Notes under the pieces: generated by a model
Database searches by the model: none
Seen by the model: only the letters and a program-made list of their open reading frames with translations
What the model was told of the DNA's origin: nothing
Shown: piece after piece, positions 52,424 to 60,547 of the stretch
Numbering within the stretch: the first letter of the stretch is position 1
How the letters are laid out: each line of letters starts with the position of its first letter
Source: Vreelandella sp031769195
GTDB taxonomy: Bacteria > Pseudomonadota > Gammaproteobacteria > Pseudomonadales > Halomonadaceae
Length of the DNA: 64,000 nucleotides
Assembly: GCF_031769195.1 (NCBI RefSeq)
Contig: NZ_JAVHNP010000004.1
Span: 186,001-250,000 of the forward strand
Reading direction: 5' to 3'
Position numbers and translations under genes: made by a program

Positions 52424-54069
52424 GCGTCCGGATACGTGGTGAGATCCACACCCCATAGCATCGGTAGCAGGAAGTAGACTGCCGCCACAATCAAGAACAT
52501 CGCAATGATGTTCAGCCAGAAGCCGTTACGCACCATCTCGATGATTTTGATTTTACCCGTGGCGAAGATGATCGCGTTCGGCGGCGTACCCACTGGCAAC
52601 ATAAAGGCGCAGTTTGCCGCCATTGCCGCGGGCACCATCAGAACAAAGGGATGAATATTCAGCGCCAGCGCCAATGAGGCCAATACCGGCAGAATCATCG
52701 TCGCTGTGGCCGTGTTGGAGGTGATTTCGGTCAAGAACAGCACCATGCCGGTAGCCAGCAAAATCACCAACAGGAAATTCACTCCTTCCAACACGCTCAT
52801 CTGCCCGCCAATCCAGGAGGCAAGGCCCGATGAGCCAAAGCCTGCAGCAATTGCCAAGCCACCGCCGAACAGCAGCAGGATACCCCACGGTACGTCTTTG
52901 GCTACATCCCACCCCAGCAGGCAGCCACCTTTATTGGGGGAAGGAATAAGAAACAGCGCCACGGCAGCGGTAATCGCAATCATGGTGTCGTTAATGCCAG
53001 GAATATTAATAATCTGGCCTTGCCATAAGAAAGAACGAGTAATCCAGAAGAAGGCAGCAAACAGGAAAACCCCTAGCACCGCTTTTTCTTCAAAAGTGAT
53101 CTTACCCAGCGCCTCTTTCTCTTTTCGGATGAGCGCACGGCCACCCGGTAGCTTGGCGAGTTTAATGGGGTAAATAAAGCGAGTGAGCATGACCCAACCA
53201 ATCACCAGCAGCGTGACCACCACCGGAAACGCGAACATCAGCCAAGCGGCAAACGAAATCTCAACGCCAAACAGTTCGTTCACAATGGCCGCCAGAATAA
53301 TGTTCGGCGGCGTGCCAATCAGTGTGCCTAAACCGCCAATAGTGCCACCGTAACCCACGCCAAAAATCAGCGCTTTGCTGAATTTATCGATCTCTTCGCT
53401 ATGGTCGCCCTCGGTTTTGTTCAGCTCTTGGGTAACTTGGTAGACAATCGCGGTACCAATGGGCAGCATCATCATTACCGCGGCAGTATTGGACACCCAC
53501 ATGGACAAAAAGCCCGTGGCGGCCATAAAGCCAAATACAATGCTGTTAATGCTAGTGCCCAGCACGGAGATGATCGACAGCGCAATGCGCTTGTGCAGAT
53601 CCCACTTCTCCATCGCCAAAGCGATCATAAAACCGCCCAGGAACAGGAAGATAATCGGATTACCGTAGGCTGCGGTGACCGTATTTCCATCCAACGCGCC
53701 GGTAATCGGCAGCAGGATAATGGGCAACAACGAGGTCACCGGAATGGGAATGGCCTCCGTAATCCACCACACTGCCACCCACAGGGTAGTCGCCAGTACC
53801 ATGCGCCCTTCAAAGCTTAGGTCGGCAGGGTGGAAAAACATCACCACCAATGCAAACAGCAACGGACCAAGCACTAGTCCCACTTTTTGTGGCGTGTTGT
53901 AAGCAGGCGGCCGAGGTGAATGACCAACGCTACCCTGGGTGTCATCATGGCTGCGGGATGAGGCGCTACCGGTACTTGAGGTCGGCAACGCACACATCAG
54001 GAGATTTTTGACTTGGTCGTGGGAGTGCCAAAGCTGATCCCACAGCGTCATCGTAGCAGTTCTGCGCAT
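52411..54069 (-). CDS. DASS family sodium:dicarboxylate symporter
   Basis: 552 residues. After a hydrophilic N-terminal region of about 60 residues come 11-12 membrane helices with SLC13 motifs: TSLLPIILLPITGAL, FMAATGFLSMWVSNTAAVMMMLPI (the first SNT signature), GGLGTLIGTPPNIIL, and LFLTEITSNTATATMILPVLASLA (the second SNT). It takes up C4-dicarboxylates such as succinate or malate with sodium. The long N-terminus is unusual; a start at the second Met (54051) is possible, as neither has a clear ribosome binding site. Confidence 0.9.
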   Translation of the reverse strand: MRRTATMTLWDQLWHSHDQVKNLLMCALPTSSTGSASSRSHDDTQGSVGHSPRPPAYNTPQKVGLVLGPLLFALVVMFFHPADLSFEGRMVLATTLWVAVWWITEAIPIPVTSLLPIILLPITGALDGNTVTAAYGNPIIFLFLGGFMIALAMEKWDLHKRIALSIISVLGTSINSIVFGFMAATGFLSMWVSNTAAVMMMLPIGTAIVYQVTQELNKTEGDHSEEIDKFSKALIFGVGYGGTIGGLGTLIGTPPNIILAAIVNELFGVEISFAAWLMFAFPVVVTLLVIGWVMLTRFIYPIKLAKLPGGRALIRKEKEALGKITFEEKAVLGVFLFAAFFWITRSFLWQGQIINIPGINDTMIAITAAVALFLIPSPNKGGCLLGWDVAKDVPWGILLLFGGGLAIAAGFGSSGLASWIGGQMSVLEGVNFLLVILLATGMVLFLTEITSNTATATMILPVLASLALALNIHPFVLMVPAAMAANCAFMLPVGTPPNAIIFATGKIKIIEMVRNGFWLNIIAMFLIVAAVYFLLPMLWGVDLTTYPDAFRD

Positions 54070-54315
54070 TATTAAAGTACCGCTCGCAGTCAGGGTGAAC
54101 GAAAGGCCTCAAAACAGAGCAGGCCCTATGGCATTTTTACCAGCACCGCTGGCTTTTGTGGTGCCCTTTATTCACTGCAATAGTCCATTAGTCCAGCAAA
54201 TTGCAAGAATTTACAACCAAAGTCTAACCACTTTAGTCGCAATTATTAGTGCTTCCTTACATTAATAAGCTGCCCTTTCTACATTTATCAGCCCCTCTTT
54301 GATGGAGATATCATT

Positions 54316-54927
54316 GTGTTAGATCGCTTTACCATGCCGCTCACACAGCGCCCATTACGCTTTCTCGCTCACATGCTTCATGCGCGTCATATTTCTCCAG
54401 ATCAGGTGACATTGACGGCATTTTTAATCGGTATGAGCGCCCTCCCCCTGCTAGCGTTTGAGCAGTACGGCGTCGCGCTGCTGGCAATAGTGATTAACCG
54501 ATTGGGTGATGGTCTGGATGGCGCACTGGCAAGAAAGAGCGGCCAGCAAAGCGATGCTGGCGGATTTCTAGATATAGGGCTGGACTTTGTCTTTTATGCC
54601 GCCGTGGTACTCGGGTTTGCTCTGGCTAACCCAGCGAACAATGCGCTGCCAGCTGCACTGCTGCTATTTGCATTTATTGGCACCGGCACATCGTTTCTGG
54701 CGTTTGCCATTGCCGCTAAGGCTCGCAACGTTGAGCGGCCTAATTTTCCACAAAAGGCATTTTATTATTTAGAAGGCCTAACCGAGGGCACTGAAACGGT
54801 GGCTGCCCTGGTGCTGTTTTGTCTGTTCCCCTACGCATTTCCTCTTTTAGCCAGCCTATTTGCCGCCGCCTGCTTAATCACGACGGCCACGCGCTTGTGG
54901 GGGGGTTACTGGACACTGCGTACATGA
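54316..54927 (+). CDS. CDP-alcohol phosphatidyltransferase family protein
   Basis: 203 residues from GTG 54316, which follows GGAGA. About five or six membrane helices. The family motif D-G-x2-A-R-x8-G-x3-D-x3-D appears as DGLDGALARKSGQQSDAGGFLDIGLDF with slightly altered spacing. Such enzymes transfer a phospho-alcohol from a CDP-activated lipid to an acceptor. Which phospholipid is made cannot be told; it differs from canonical PgsA and PssA in length and sequence. It is a single gene. Confidence 0.85.
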   Translation: MLDRFTMPLTQRPLRFLAHMLHARHISPDQVTLTAFLIGMSALPLLAFEQYGVALLAIVINRLGDGLDGALARKSGQQSDAGGFLDIGLDFVFYAAVVLGFALANPANNALPAALLLFAFIGTGTSFLAFAIAAKARNVERPNFPQKAFYYLEGLTEGTETVAALVLFCLFPYAFPLLASLFAAACLITTATRLWGGYWTLRT

Positions 54928-55097
54928 CCCTGATATGACACCATCGTTAACATTTTGTATAGCTTTTGTGAACTCGCTCTAACGACTGCTGGTCTATGCT
55001 ATGAGAGTGAGTCCAGCGTGAAACAATCACACGCGACGCTCTGCACTGTTCTATTTGAGGGGGGATCAACCACATTACCCAAACATGGGGAGGTCAG

Positions 55098-55277
55098 ATG
55101 ATCCGTCAACATATCTACAAAGGCACTCAGCCTGGTAGCCGTGAACACCTTGAGAAATATCTTATGGAACAAAAACATAGTCGTGCAAAAGCCAAGCAGT
55201 TAGACGTTATTCCCATCGCTACCGTGGCCTTCTTCGCAGGTTGCTTGGTGACCTTGCTGGCCACCGCCACTTTCTAG
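55098..55277 (+). CDS. 59-residue single-helix membrane protein
   Basis: An open frame read directly: ATG 55098 follows GGGGAGG, and TAG ends at 55277. The product has a basic, soluble first half (MIRQHIYKGTQPGSREHLEK ...) and a hydrophobic C-terminal helix (DVIPIATVAFFAGCLVTLLATATF), so it is probably tail-anchored. The strong ribosome binding site and a terminator 28 nt downstream make it a convincing gene despite its size. The family is not recognised. Confidence 0.72.
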   Translation: MIRQHIYKGTQPGSREHLEKYLMEQKHSRAKAKQLDVIPIATVAFFAGCLVTLLATATF

Positions 55278-55305
55278 CGCTAAGCGCTCGCCGCTGATGT
55301 GAATG

Positions 55306-55337
55306 AAATCCCCACTCAAACGATGGGGATTTTTTTG
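55306..55337 (+). terminator. Rho-independent terminator of the 59-residue protein gene
   Basis: AAATCCCCA pairs with TGGGGATTT around a 9-nt loop, followed by a run of T to 55337. It lies 28 nt after the stop codon at 55277. Confidence 0.88.
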
Positions 55338-55506
55338 GTCAGTTTGATGCATGTGAATTTTTTTAGACCGACCAAAATGGTGATTGATTCTCACCAACCC
55401 CTGTATTACTCTCGATGAGTACAAGACGCGTACAAATAGCACGCAGGTACACATCATTATTTTTGCTCTTGCCGAGCAAGGGTTAGCATTCACAAGGAGT
55501 CGTGGC

Positions 55507-55839
55507 ATGCAACTGAATCAATTAACCAATATTTCTCAAGCGGGCCTTCAACTGGCCATTCAAGAAATCAAGGAAGAGATGTTCGATACCCCCCAGTGCG
55601 ATTACACCATCGCCAAACTGTTAAGCCATTGCGGTCAGTTTGAAGCAGCCGAGCGTCATATTGACGACATGCTACTGAAATGGGGTGCTTCTCCTGATGT
55701 TATTGCCCTGACTGAGCAAGCCTATGCAGATATGGTCACGCTAAGCGCTTCCATTAACGCTAACGTTACCCATCAAACAGCTCATCATCTAGCGGCTCAC
55801 CATACCCCAGCTTATTCCCAACCAAGCGCGGTGGCATGA
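55507..55839 (+). CDS. 110-residue hypothetical protein with His-rich tail
   Basis: From ATG 55507, preceded by AAGGAG at 7 nt; the frame is open further upstream but without a comparable start. It is mostly alpha-helical and soluble: the segment YTIAKLLSHCGQFEAAERHIDDMLLKWGASPDVIALTEQAY could be a TPR-like helical hairpin. The last 30 residues are rich in His and Ala (THQTAHHLAAHHTPAYSQ). I do not recognise a family. It is a single gene with a hairpin about 90 nt downstream. Confidence 0.6.
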   Translation: MQLNQLTNISQAGLQLAIQEIKEEMFDTPQCDYTIAKLLSHCGQFEAAERHIDDMLLKWGASPDVIALTEQAYADMVTLSASINANVTHQTAHHLAAHHTPAYSQPSAVA

Positions 55840-55925
55840 TTTTTTACTCGTCTTAATGGATGATAGCTAAGTCATTGCGGAGCTTGGCTTGTAGCGCACC
55901 GGAAACGCAAAACCTCCAGATAGCA

Positions 55926-55960
55926 AAACGGCTTGCCTCCCTATGGGTGGCAAGCCGTTT
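55926..55960. terminator. Bidirectional hairpin between convergent small genes
   Basis: AAACGGCTTGCC pairs with GGCAAGCCGTTT over 12 bp with an 11-nt loop. It lies 8 nt past the stop of the minus-strand secreted-protein gene and about 85 nt past the plus-strand gene, and can serve both. Confidence 0.78.
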
Positions 55961-55967
55961 GTTTGTA

Positions 55968-56297
55968 TTAGTCTAAGTTATCCAGCGTGACGACGAGATC
56001 TTGGGTAGAGACATCGACATTCCAGAAGGTGTAGCTGTCGTCGTCTTCATCGACCAAACGGATATCAAAGTAGGGGCTTGAGTAGCCTGTCAGCGTCACA
56101 CGCTGGGTATCCCCATCCATGAGTACATCGCTTCCCAGTACATCCTCTTCCCAACTCTTTGAGTCAGCCGGGCTGACGTACATGTAATAAATGGTATAGC
56201 CGGTACGGTTGGTAATATCCACGTAGTAGTCGGCGGCCATGACCAACGACGAACTACACATCATCAGCAATGCAGCTAACAACACTTTAATGCGCAT
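55968..56297 (-). CDS. Small secreted protein of unknown function
   Basis: 109 residues from ATG 56297, preceded by AAGGAA. A clear Sec signal peptide (MRIKVLLAALLMMCSSSLVMAAD, cleavage after about residue 22) is followed by a mature domain of about 87 residues that looks all-beta (YYVDITNRTGYTIYYMYVSPADSKSWEEDVLGSD ... YFDIRLVDEDDDSYTF). Proteins with the pattern N-x-TG-x-TI-x2-x-YVSP are widespread in gammaproteobacteria, but I know of no function. The mature part is acidic, as is usual in halophiles. Confidence 0.7.
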   Translation of the reverse strand: MRIKVLLAALLMMCSSSLVMAADYYVDITNRTGYTIYYMYVSPADSKSWEEDVLGSDVLMDGDTQRVTLTGYSSPYFDIRLVDEDDDSYTFWNVDVSTQDLVVTLDNLD

Positions 56298-56483
56298 GGA
56301 ATGTTCCTTTTTCTTCTTTTTAGGACAGGCGGGAGGTGACGGCATCAACGCCGTACTGCGTATTAGCTCAAGCAGCCACCAAAGTATAGTCTGGCGCTTA
56401 TAGTAGAGATAGTAGGTCACGTTTTTTTACACACCCGCCCAAGGCGCGCCTGCAACTGGTAGAATGCTGCCCCTTTCAGGCGC

Positions 56484-56501
56484 GTGGTGGCTTACCACCA
56501 C
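56484..56501 (+). promoter_or_regulatory. Tetraloop hairpin in the sstT leader
   Basis: GTGGTGG, loop CTTA, CCACCAC: a perfect 7-bp stem 36 nt before the sstT start codon. It has no T-run. It could affect translation or mRNA stability, but no known riboswitch class was recognised. Confidence 0.35.
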
Positions 56502-56536
56502 ACCGCACCCCTCTTCTACTACCTGAGAGTCGCGCA

Positions 56537-57763
56537 ATGATTGCCACCGCTAATGCTGTGTTTCGGCCACTTTTACGGCTGGGATTGATCCCACAAATCG
56601 TTATCGGGATTGTTGCCGGGGTACTGCTGGCCCTGTTTACCCCTGGCATCGCCAGTAATGTTGCGCTACTTGGCCAGCTATTTATTGCCGCACTTCAGGC
56701 CGTGGCTCCTATTTTAGTGTTTGTGCTGGTCGCTGCTGCCATTGCCGCCCACCAAACAGGTCAGCCCACGCATATTCGCTCGGTGTTAGTACTCTATGTC
56801 GTGGGCACACTCATCGCCGCGCTAATTGCGGTGGCCGCAAGCTTTGCGCTGCCTACGGAGCTTACGCTGGACGCAGGCCAAGTAGACGGCAACCCGCCCA
56901 GCGATATTCTGAGCGTCCTGCGCGACCTGCTGCTCAACGCGGTCGCCAACCCCGTGACAGCACTGATGGATGCCAACTTCATTGCTATTTTGGCTTGGGC
57001 TATTGGTCTTGGCTTAACGCTGCGCCAGGCCAGCGATACCACCCGCCAAGCGCTCAGCGACTTATCGGCGGCGATCACCCGTATTGTGACGTTGGTGATT
57101 CGCCTAGCCCCACTGGGAATTTTTGGGTTAGTGGCCGGTACGCTGGCCGAAGCTGGCGTGCAGGCGCTACTGAATTACGCCCAGCTGTTAGGGGTGATTG
57201 TAGGCTGTATGCTGTTTGTGGCCCTGGTCAGCAACCCGCTGCTGGTCTATTTGGCCACCCGCCAAAACCCTTACCCGCTGGTGTTTGCCTGCCTGCGTGG
57301 CAGCGCTATCACCGCCTTTTTCACCCGCAGCTCCGCGGCGAATATTCCGGTGAACCTAGAACTCTGCCGCCGCTTAGAGTTAGACGAAGACACCTACGCT
57401 ATCTCCATTCCGCTGGGCGCTACGATTAATATGTGCGGTGCCGCAATCACGATTACCGTCATTACGTTAGCCACCACCCATACGCTCGGTATTAGCGTCG
57501 ACTTCCCCACGGCGCTACTGCTCTGTGTGGTCTCAGCGCTCGCAGCCTGCGGCGTTTCTGGCGTGGCGGGCGGTTCGTTAATGCTGATCCCCATGGCCGC
57601 CAGCCTATTTGGCATCCCAACGGAAGTGGCCATGCAGGCCGTCGCCATTGGTTTTGTGATCAGCGTAGTGCAGGACTCTACCGAGACAGCGCTCAACTCC
57701 TCAACCGATGTACTGTTTACCGCCGCGGCCTGTCGTGCGCGCCAGAACATCGCTCAAGAATAG
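56537..57763 (+). CDS. sstT: Sodium:serine/threonine symporter
   Basis: 408 residues of the dicarboxylate/amino acid:cation symporter family, with eight or so membrane helices and the re-entrant regions. Diagnostic stretches are TAFFTRSSAANIPVNLELCRRL, DTYAISIPLGATINMCGAAITITV, CGVSGVAGGSLMLIPMAASLFGIP and VVQDSTETALNSSTDVLFTAAAC, which match SstT closely rather than GltP or DctA. It imports serine and threonine with sodium. Confidence 0.93.
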   Translation: MIATANAVFRPLLRLGLIPQIVIGIVAGVLLALFTPGIASNVALLGQLFIAALQAVAPILVFVLVAAAIAAHQTGQPTHIRSVLVLYVVGTLIAALIAVAASFALPTELTLDAGQVDGNPPSDILSVLRDLLLNAVANPVTALMDANFIAILAWAIGLGLTLRQASDTTRQALSDLSAAITRIVTLVIRLAPLGIFGLVAGTLAEAGVQALLNYAQLLGVIVGCMLFVALVSNPLLVYLATRQNPYPLVFACLRGSAITAFFTRSSAANIPVNLELCRRLELDEDTYAISIPLGATINMCGAAITITVITLATTHTLGISVDFPTALLLCVVSALAACGVSGVAGGSLMLIPMAASLFGIPTEVAMQAVAIGFVISVVQDSTETALNSSTDVLFTAAACRARQNIAQE

Positions 57764-57813
57764 TCCTGAAATAGTTCTGAAATAGCCCCTTTTCAGTGTT
57801 TGTCGATTGACAG

Positions 57814-57857
57814 CCCGTTGTTCCTTATATAGAACGTTCTATAAAAGGAACAACGGG
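57814..57857. promoter_or_regulatory. 44-bp near-perfect palindrome, likely operator of the XRE-azlCD operon
   Basis: CCCGTTGTTCCTT at 57814 is mirrored by AAGGAACAACGGG ending at 57857, and the centre TATAGAACGTTCTATA is itself palindromic; only one symmetric base pair is mismatched. It starts 2 nt after TTGACA (57807-57812), a likely -35 element, and covers TATA-rich sequence suitable for the -10. Its right arm ends 8 nt before the regulator start codon. Binding here would block transcription, so autorepression by the XRE-cupin protein is likely. Confidence 0.78.
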
Positions 57858-57865
57858 CAATCATC

Positions 57866-58396
57866 ATGGATGAGCACTCTCTTCTTACGCTAGGCCAACA
57901 CCTTCAAACGCTGCGCAAAGCGCAGGGATTCTCGCTGTCACAACTTGCCAGCGCAGCAGGCATTGCTAAATCAAATTTATGCCGCTTAGAGCAGGGCAAC
58001 GGCAACCCAACGTTGGATACTATCTGGCGGCTGGCGGTACAGCTTAACGTTCCGTTTGGCACGCTGGTGGCGCCGATTAGCGTGCCGTTGGGCGAAGAGG
58101 GTGTGCAGGTGCAACTGATTGACCAGGGTAAAGACACGCCTCAAGTAGATGCCTACTGGATGCGCTGCGCGCCTAATACCCTTCGCCATGCCGAAGCCCA
58201 TACACCGGGTACGCTGGAAACGCTGACGTTAATCAGTGGCTGGTTAGAAGTAGGGCCAGAGGGCGCTACCACGCCACTCACCCCCGGAGCGAGTGTGACG
58301 TTTTCCGCCGACCAGCCTCATCTGTACCGTACCCATACCGATGAAGCCACCCTGCTACTTACCGTTACCTACGGGCAAAAAGGCACCCGCTCATGA
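57866..58396 (+). CDS. XRE-type regulator with C-terminal cupin sensor domain
   Basis: 176 residues. The N-terminal helix-turn-helix (about 8-63: LGQHLQTLRKAQGFSLSQLASAAGIAKSNLCRLEQGNGNPTLDTIWRLA) is followed by a cupin domain (about 95-172). This architecture is common in regulators of amino-acid and amine metabolism. It is first in an operon with azlC and azlD (4-nt overlaps), so it probably controls export of branched-chain or related amino acids, and itself through the palindrome just upstream. Confidence 0.9.
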   Translation: MDEHSLLTLGQHLQTLRKAQGFSLSQLASAAGIAKSNLCRLEQGNGNPTLDTIWRLAVQLNVPFGTLVAPISVPLGEEGVQVQLIDQGKDTPQVDAYWMRCAPNTLRHAEAHTPGTLETLTLISGWLEVGPEGATTPLTPGASVTFSADQPHLYRTHTDEATLLLTVTYGQKGTRS

Positions 58397-59133
58397 GCCA
58401 GCCAGCAGACTCCTCAATGCACTCCCCACACTCTCCACTGCGTGCTGCGTTTCAGGGCGTGCGTGAAGCCATTCCGCTACTAGGCGGCTATATTCCCGTG
58501 TCGCTCTCGTTTGGCTTGGTCGCGACGCAGGCCGGTTTTACCACCTGGGAGGCCGCCGCAATTTCCGCACTGATATACGCGGGAGCCTCGCAGTTTCTGT
58601 TTGTGGGGATGATTGCCGCTGGCGCACCGCTGTGGCTAGTGGTGGCTATGACGCTACTCATCAATGTGCGCCACGTGGTGTATGGCCCCAATTTAGCCGC
58701 CCTGCTGCCCCGCAGCCGACACTGGCCTTGGCTGATGCACGGTCTCACTGACCAGGTGTTTGCCTTGGCACTTACTCGGCTACCTCAGTTACCCGAAGTA
58801 AAGCGATTTAGCTGGTTTGTCGGAGCATCACTGCTGGCGTGGGCGGTGTGGATTATTGGCACGGCGGTAGGCGCGACCGGCGGCGAAGCTGTTACCGCAC
58901 GCTGGCCACTGCTGGGTGAGATTATGCCCTTTGCACTGCCTGCGCTGTTTCTCACCATGGTAGCACCACGCTTTACCGATAAGCGCTGGGCCGCCGCCAT
59001 GCTGTGCACCATTCTCGCCGCGCTGGGGTTGAATCTAGTCGGTTGGAGCAACGTGGCCATTCCTCTAGCTGCCGCCTGCGGCGCGCTGTGCTTTTACACG
59101 GTCACCTTTCAACCACGCAGGAGCCGCTCATGA
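58393..59133 (+). CDS. azlC: AzlC family branched-chain amino-acid exporter, large subunit
   Basis: 246 residues, about seven membrane helices, with ALIYAGASQFLFVGMIAAGAPLWLVVAMTLLINVRHVVYG, the hallmark of AzlC. With AzlD it exports branched-chain amino acids or their analogues. The start overlaps the regulator stop as ATGA, and the stop overlaps the azlD start as ATGA. Confidence 0.92.
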   Translation: MSQPADSSMHSPHSPLRAAFQGVREAIPLLGGYIPVSLSFGLVATQAGFTTWEAAAISALIYAGASQFLFVGMIAAGAPLWLVVAMTLLINVRHVVYGPNLAALLPRSRHWPWLMHGLTDQVFALALTRLPQLPEVKRFSWFVGASLLAWAVWIIGTAVGATGGEAVTARWPLLGEIMPFALPALFLTMVAPRFTDKRWAAAMLCTILAALGLNLVGWSNVAIPLAAACGALCFYTVTFQPRRSRS

Positions 59134-59462
59134 GCAGTGCCATGTGGATCGCCGTCATTATCTGTGCATTGGGCACGCTATTAATGCGCGTGGTGCCGTT
59201 TTTATGGATGCAGCGCCGCCTGGGCAGCACCACGGGCATGAACGCGATGCCTCAGTGGCTGGTGATTTTGGGCCCGATGATGATTGCCGCCGTGCTGGGT
59301 GTCTCGATGGTGCCTGTTAACCCCAGCGCGATCTCCTGGCTTGCCACCGCGATTGGCCTGAGCGTTACGCTGTTAGTGTGGCGTCGCCTGCGCTCGTTAG
59401 GCTGGCCGGTGGCCGCGGGGGTGGCGGTGTTTGGCGTGGTGGAGGTGCTAGCTTACATTTGA
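59130..59462 (+). CDS. azlD: AzlD family small subunit of the exporter
   Basis: 110 residues from ATG 59130, overlapping the azlC stop by 4 nt. About four membrane helices (MSSAMWIAVIICALGTLLMRVVPFLWM ...), the usual AzlD size. It is the partner needed by AzlC. The stop codon lies at the start of the Fur-box-like sequence that precedes the next operon. Confidence 0.9.
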   Translation: MSSAMWIAVIICALGTLLMRVVPFLWMQRRLGSTTGMNAMPQWLVILGPMMIAAVLGVSMVPVNPSAISWLATAIGLSVTLLVWRRLRSLGWPVAAGVAVFGVVEVLAYI

Positions 59463-59479
59463 TAATGCTTTGCATTAGC
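59461..59479 (+). promoter_or_regulatory. Fur-box-like operator upstream of the iron-siderophore importer
   Basis: GATAATGCTTTGCATTAGC agrees with the classical 19-bp Fur consensus at 14 positions and is an inverted repeat (TAATGC-TTT-GCATTA). It stands 51 nt before the start of the FecB-like gene, where a repressor would cover the promoter. Iron-dependent repression is therefore expected. Confidence 0.78.
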
Positions 59480-59530
59480 TTTTCCAACATGCCATGATTT
59501 TGCCTTTCTTCGTTACGCTGAAAGGCTTGC

Positions 59531-60547
59531 ATGCAGATAGCCCCCGCTCATAACAAACGCACCGTGTGGCGGGCATTGCTGCTCCTTTGCGCCACCCTGC
59601 CGCTATTACTTGCCATCGTCGATAAACGAGCAACCGCCCATGCGCCTGCGCCGGTGAATGCTGTCGCCCCTACCGCTGAGCTGGCCGTACGAGCGGATCA
59701 CCCCCGAATAGTGACGCTTTACCAAGGCGCGACCGACAGCGCAGTGGCGTTAGGCATTACGCCGGTAGGTGTGGTGGACGCATGGCTTGAAAAGCCCATG
59801 TATCACTACTTGCGCGATGATTTAAACGGTGTGGAACACGTAGGACTTGAAACCCAGCCCAATCTTGAAAAGATTGCGTGGCTACACCCTGACCTCGTCG
59901 TAGCCACGGAATTTCGTCATCAGCGGATACAACCGTTATTAACCGCCATTGCCCCCACCATTACTGCCGATAACGTATTTGACTTTAAATCGACACTTTC
60001 CCTTGTGGCCGAGGCCACCGGCCGTGAGCAAGAGGCCGATACGCTACTGCGTCATTGGGACTCCCGAGTAGAAGATTTCCAACAGCAAATCGCTCTTTCG
60101 CAGGGTGATGACTGGCCGCAAAAAGTCGCGGTAATACGTTTCAAAAGTGACCACATGCGACTCTATTCGGGCGGATTTGCAGGCCACATCTTGGATGAAC
60201 TGGGGTTTGAGCAACCCGACACGCTACGTACCCATGGCTGGGGGATGAAGCTTTCCAGCACTGAGAACATTCCTATTTTGGATGTCGATGTGCTCTTTGT
60301 GCTCCTTGAGCCAGACCCCGCCATTATCGAGAACTACCAGCGCTGGTCGTCACACCCCTTATGGCAACAGTTGGAAGCTGTACAACAGCAGCGAGTGTTT
60401 GAGGTAGATGCCGTTAACTGGATGATGGGCGGCGGCATACTCGCTGCTAATGCCATGCTAGATGATCTCTATCGTCACTATGAGCTGCAGCCGCGCAGTG
60501 AAGCCCCCTCTTTCGCAGCCGATAGGAGGCACCTGAATGCTGAATAG
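59531..60547 (+). CDS. Periplasmic iron-siderophore binding protein (FecB-like)
   Basis: 338 residues. A signal peptide (RTVWRALLLLCATLPLLLAIV, cleavage probably after ATAHA near residue 37) is followed by a class III substrate-binding fold: RIVTLYQGATDSAVALGITPVGVVDAW, LEKIAWLHPDLVVATEF, and a C-terminal WWMMGG-like VNWMMGGGILAANAML. There is no lipobox, so it is periplasmic. It resembles ferric dicitrate-type binding proteins. It is first in an operon with two FecCD permeases, behind a Fur-like box. Confidence 0.88.
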   Translation: MQIAPAHNKRTVWRALLLLCATLPLLLAIVDKRATAHAPAPVNAVAPTAELAVRADHPRIVTLYQGATDSAVALGITPVGVVDAWLEKPMYHYLRDDLNGVEHVGLETQPNLEKIAWLHPDLVVATEFRHQRIQPLLTAIAPTITADNVFDFKSTLSLVAEATGREQEADTLLRHWDSRVEDFQQQIALSQGDDWPQKVAVIRFKSDHMRLYSGGFAGHILDELGFEQPDTLRTHGWGMKLSSTENIPILDVDVLFVLLEPDPAIIENYQRWSSHPLWQQLEAVQQQRVFEVDAVNWMMGGGILAANAMLDDLYRHYELQPRSEAPSFAADRRHLNAE

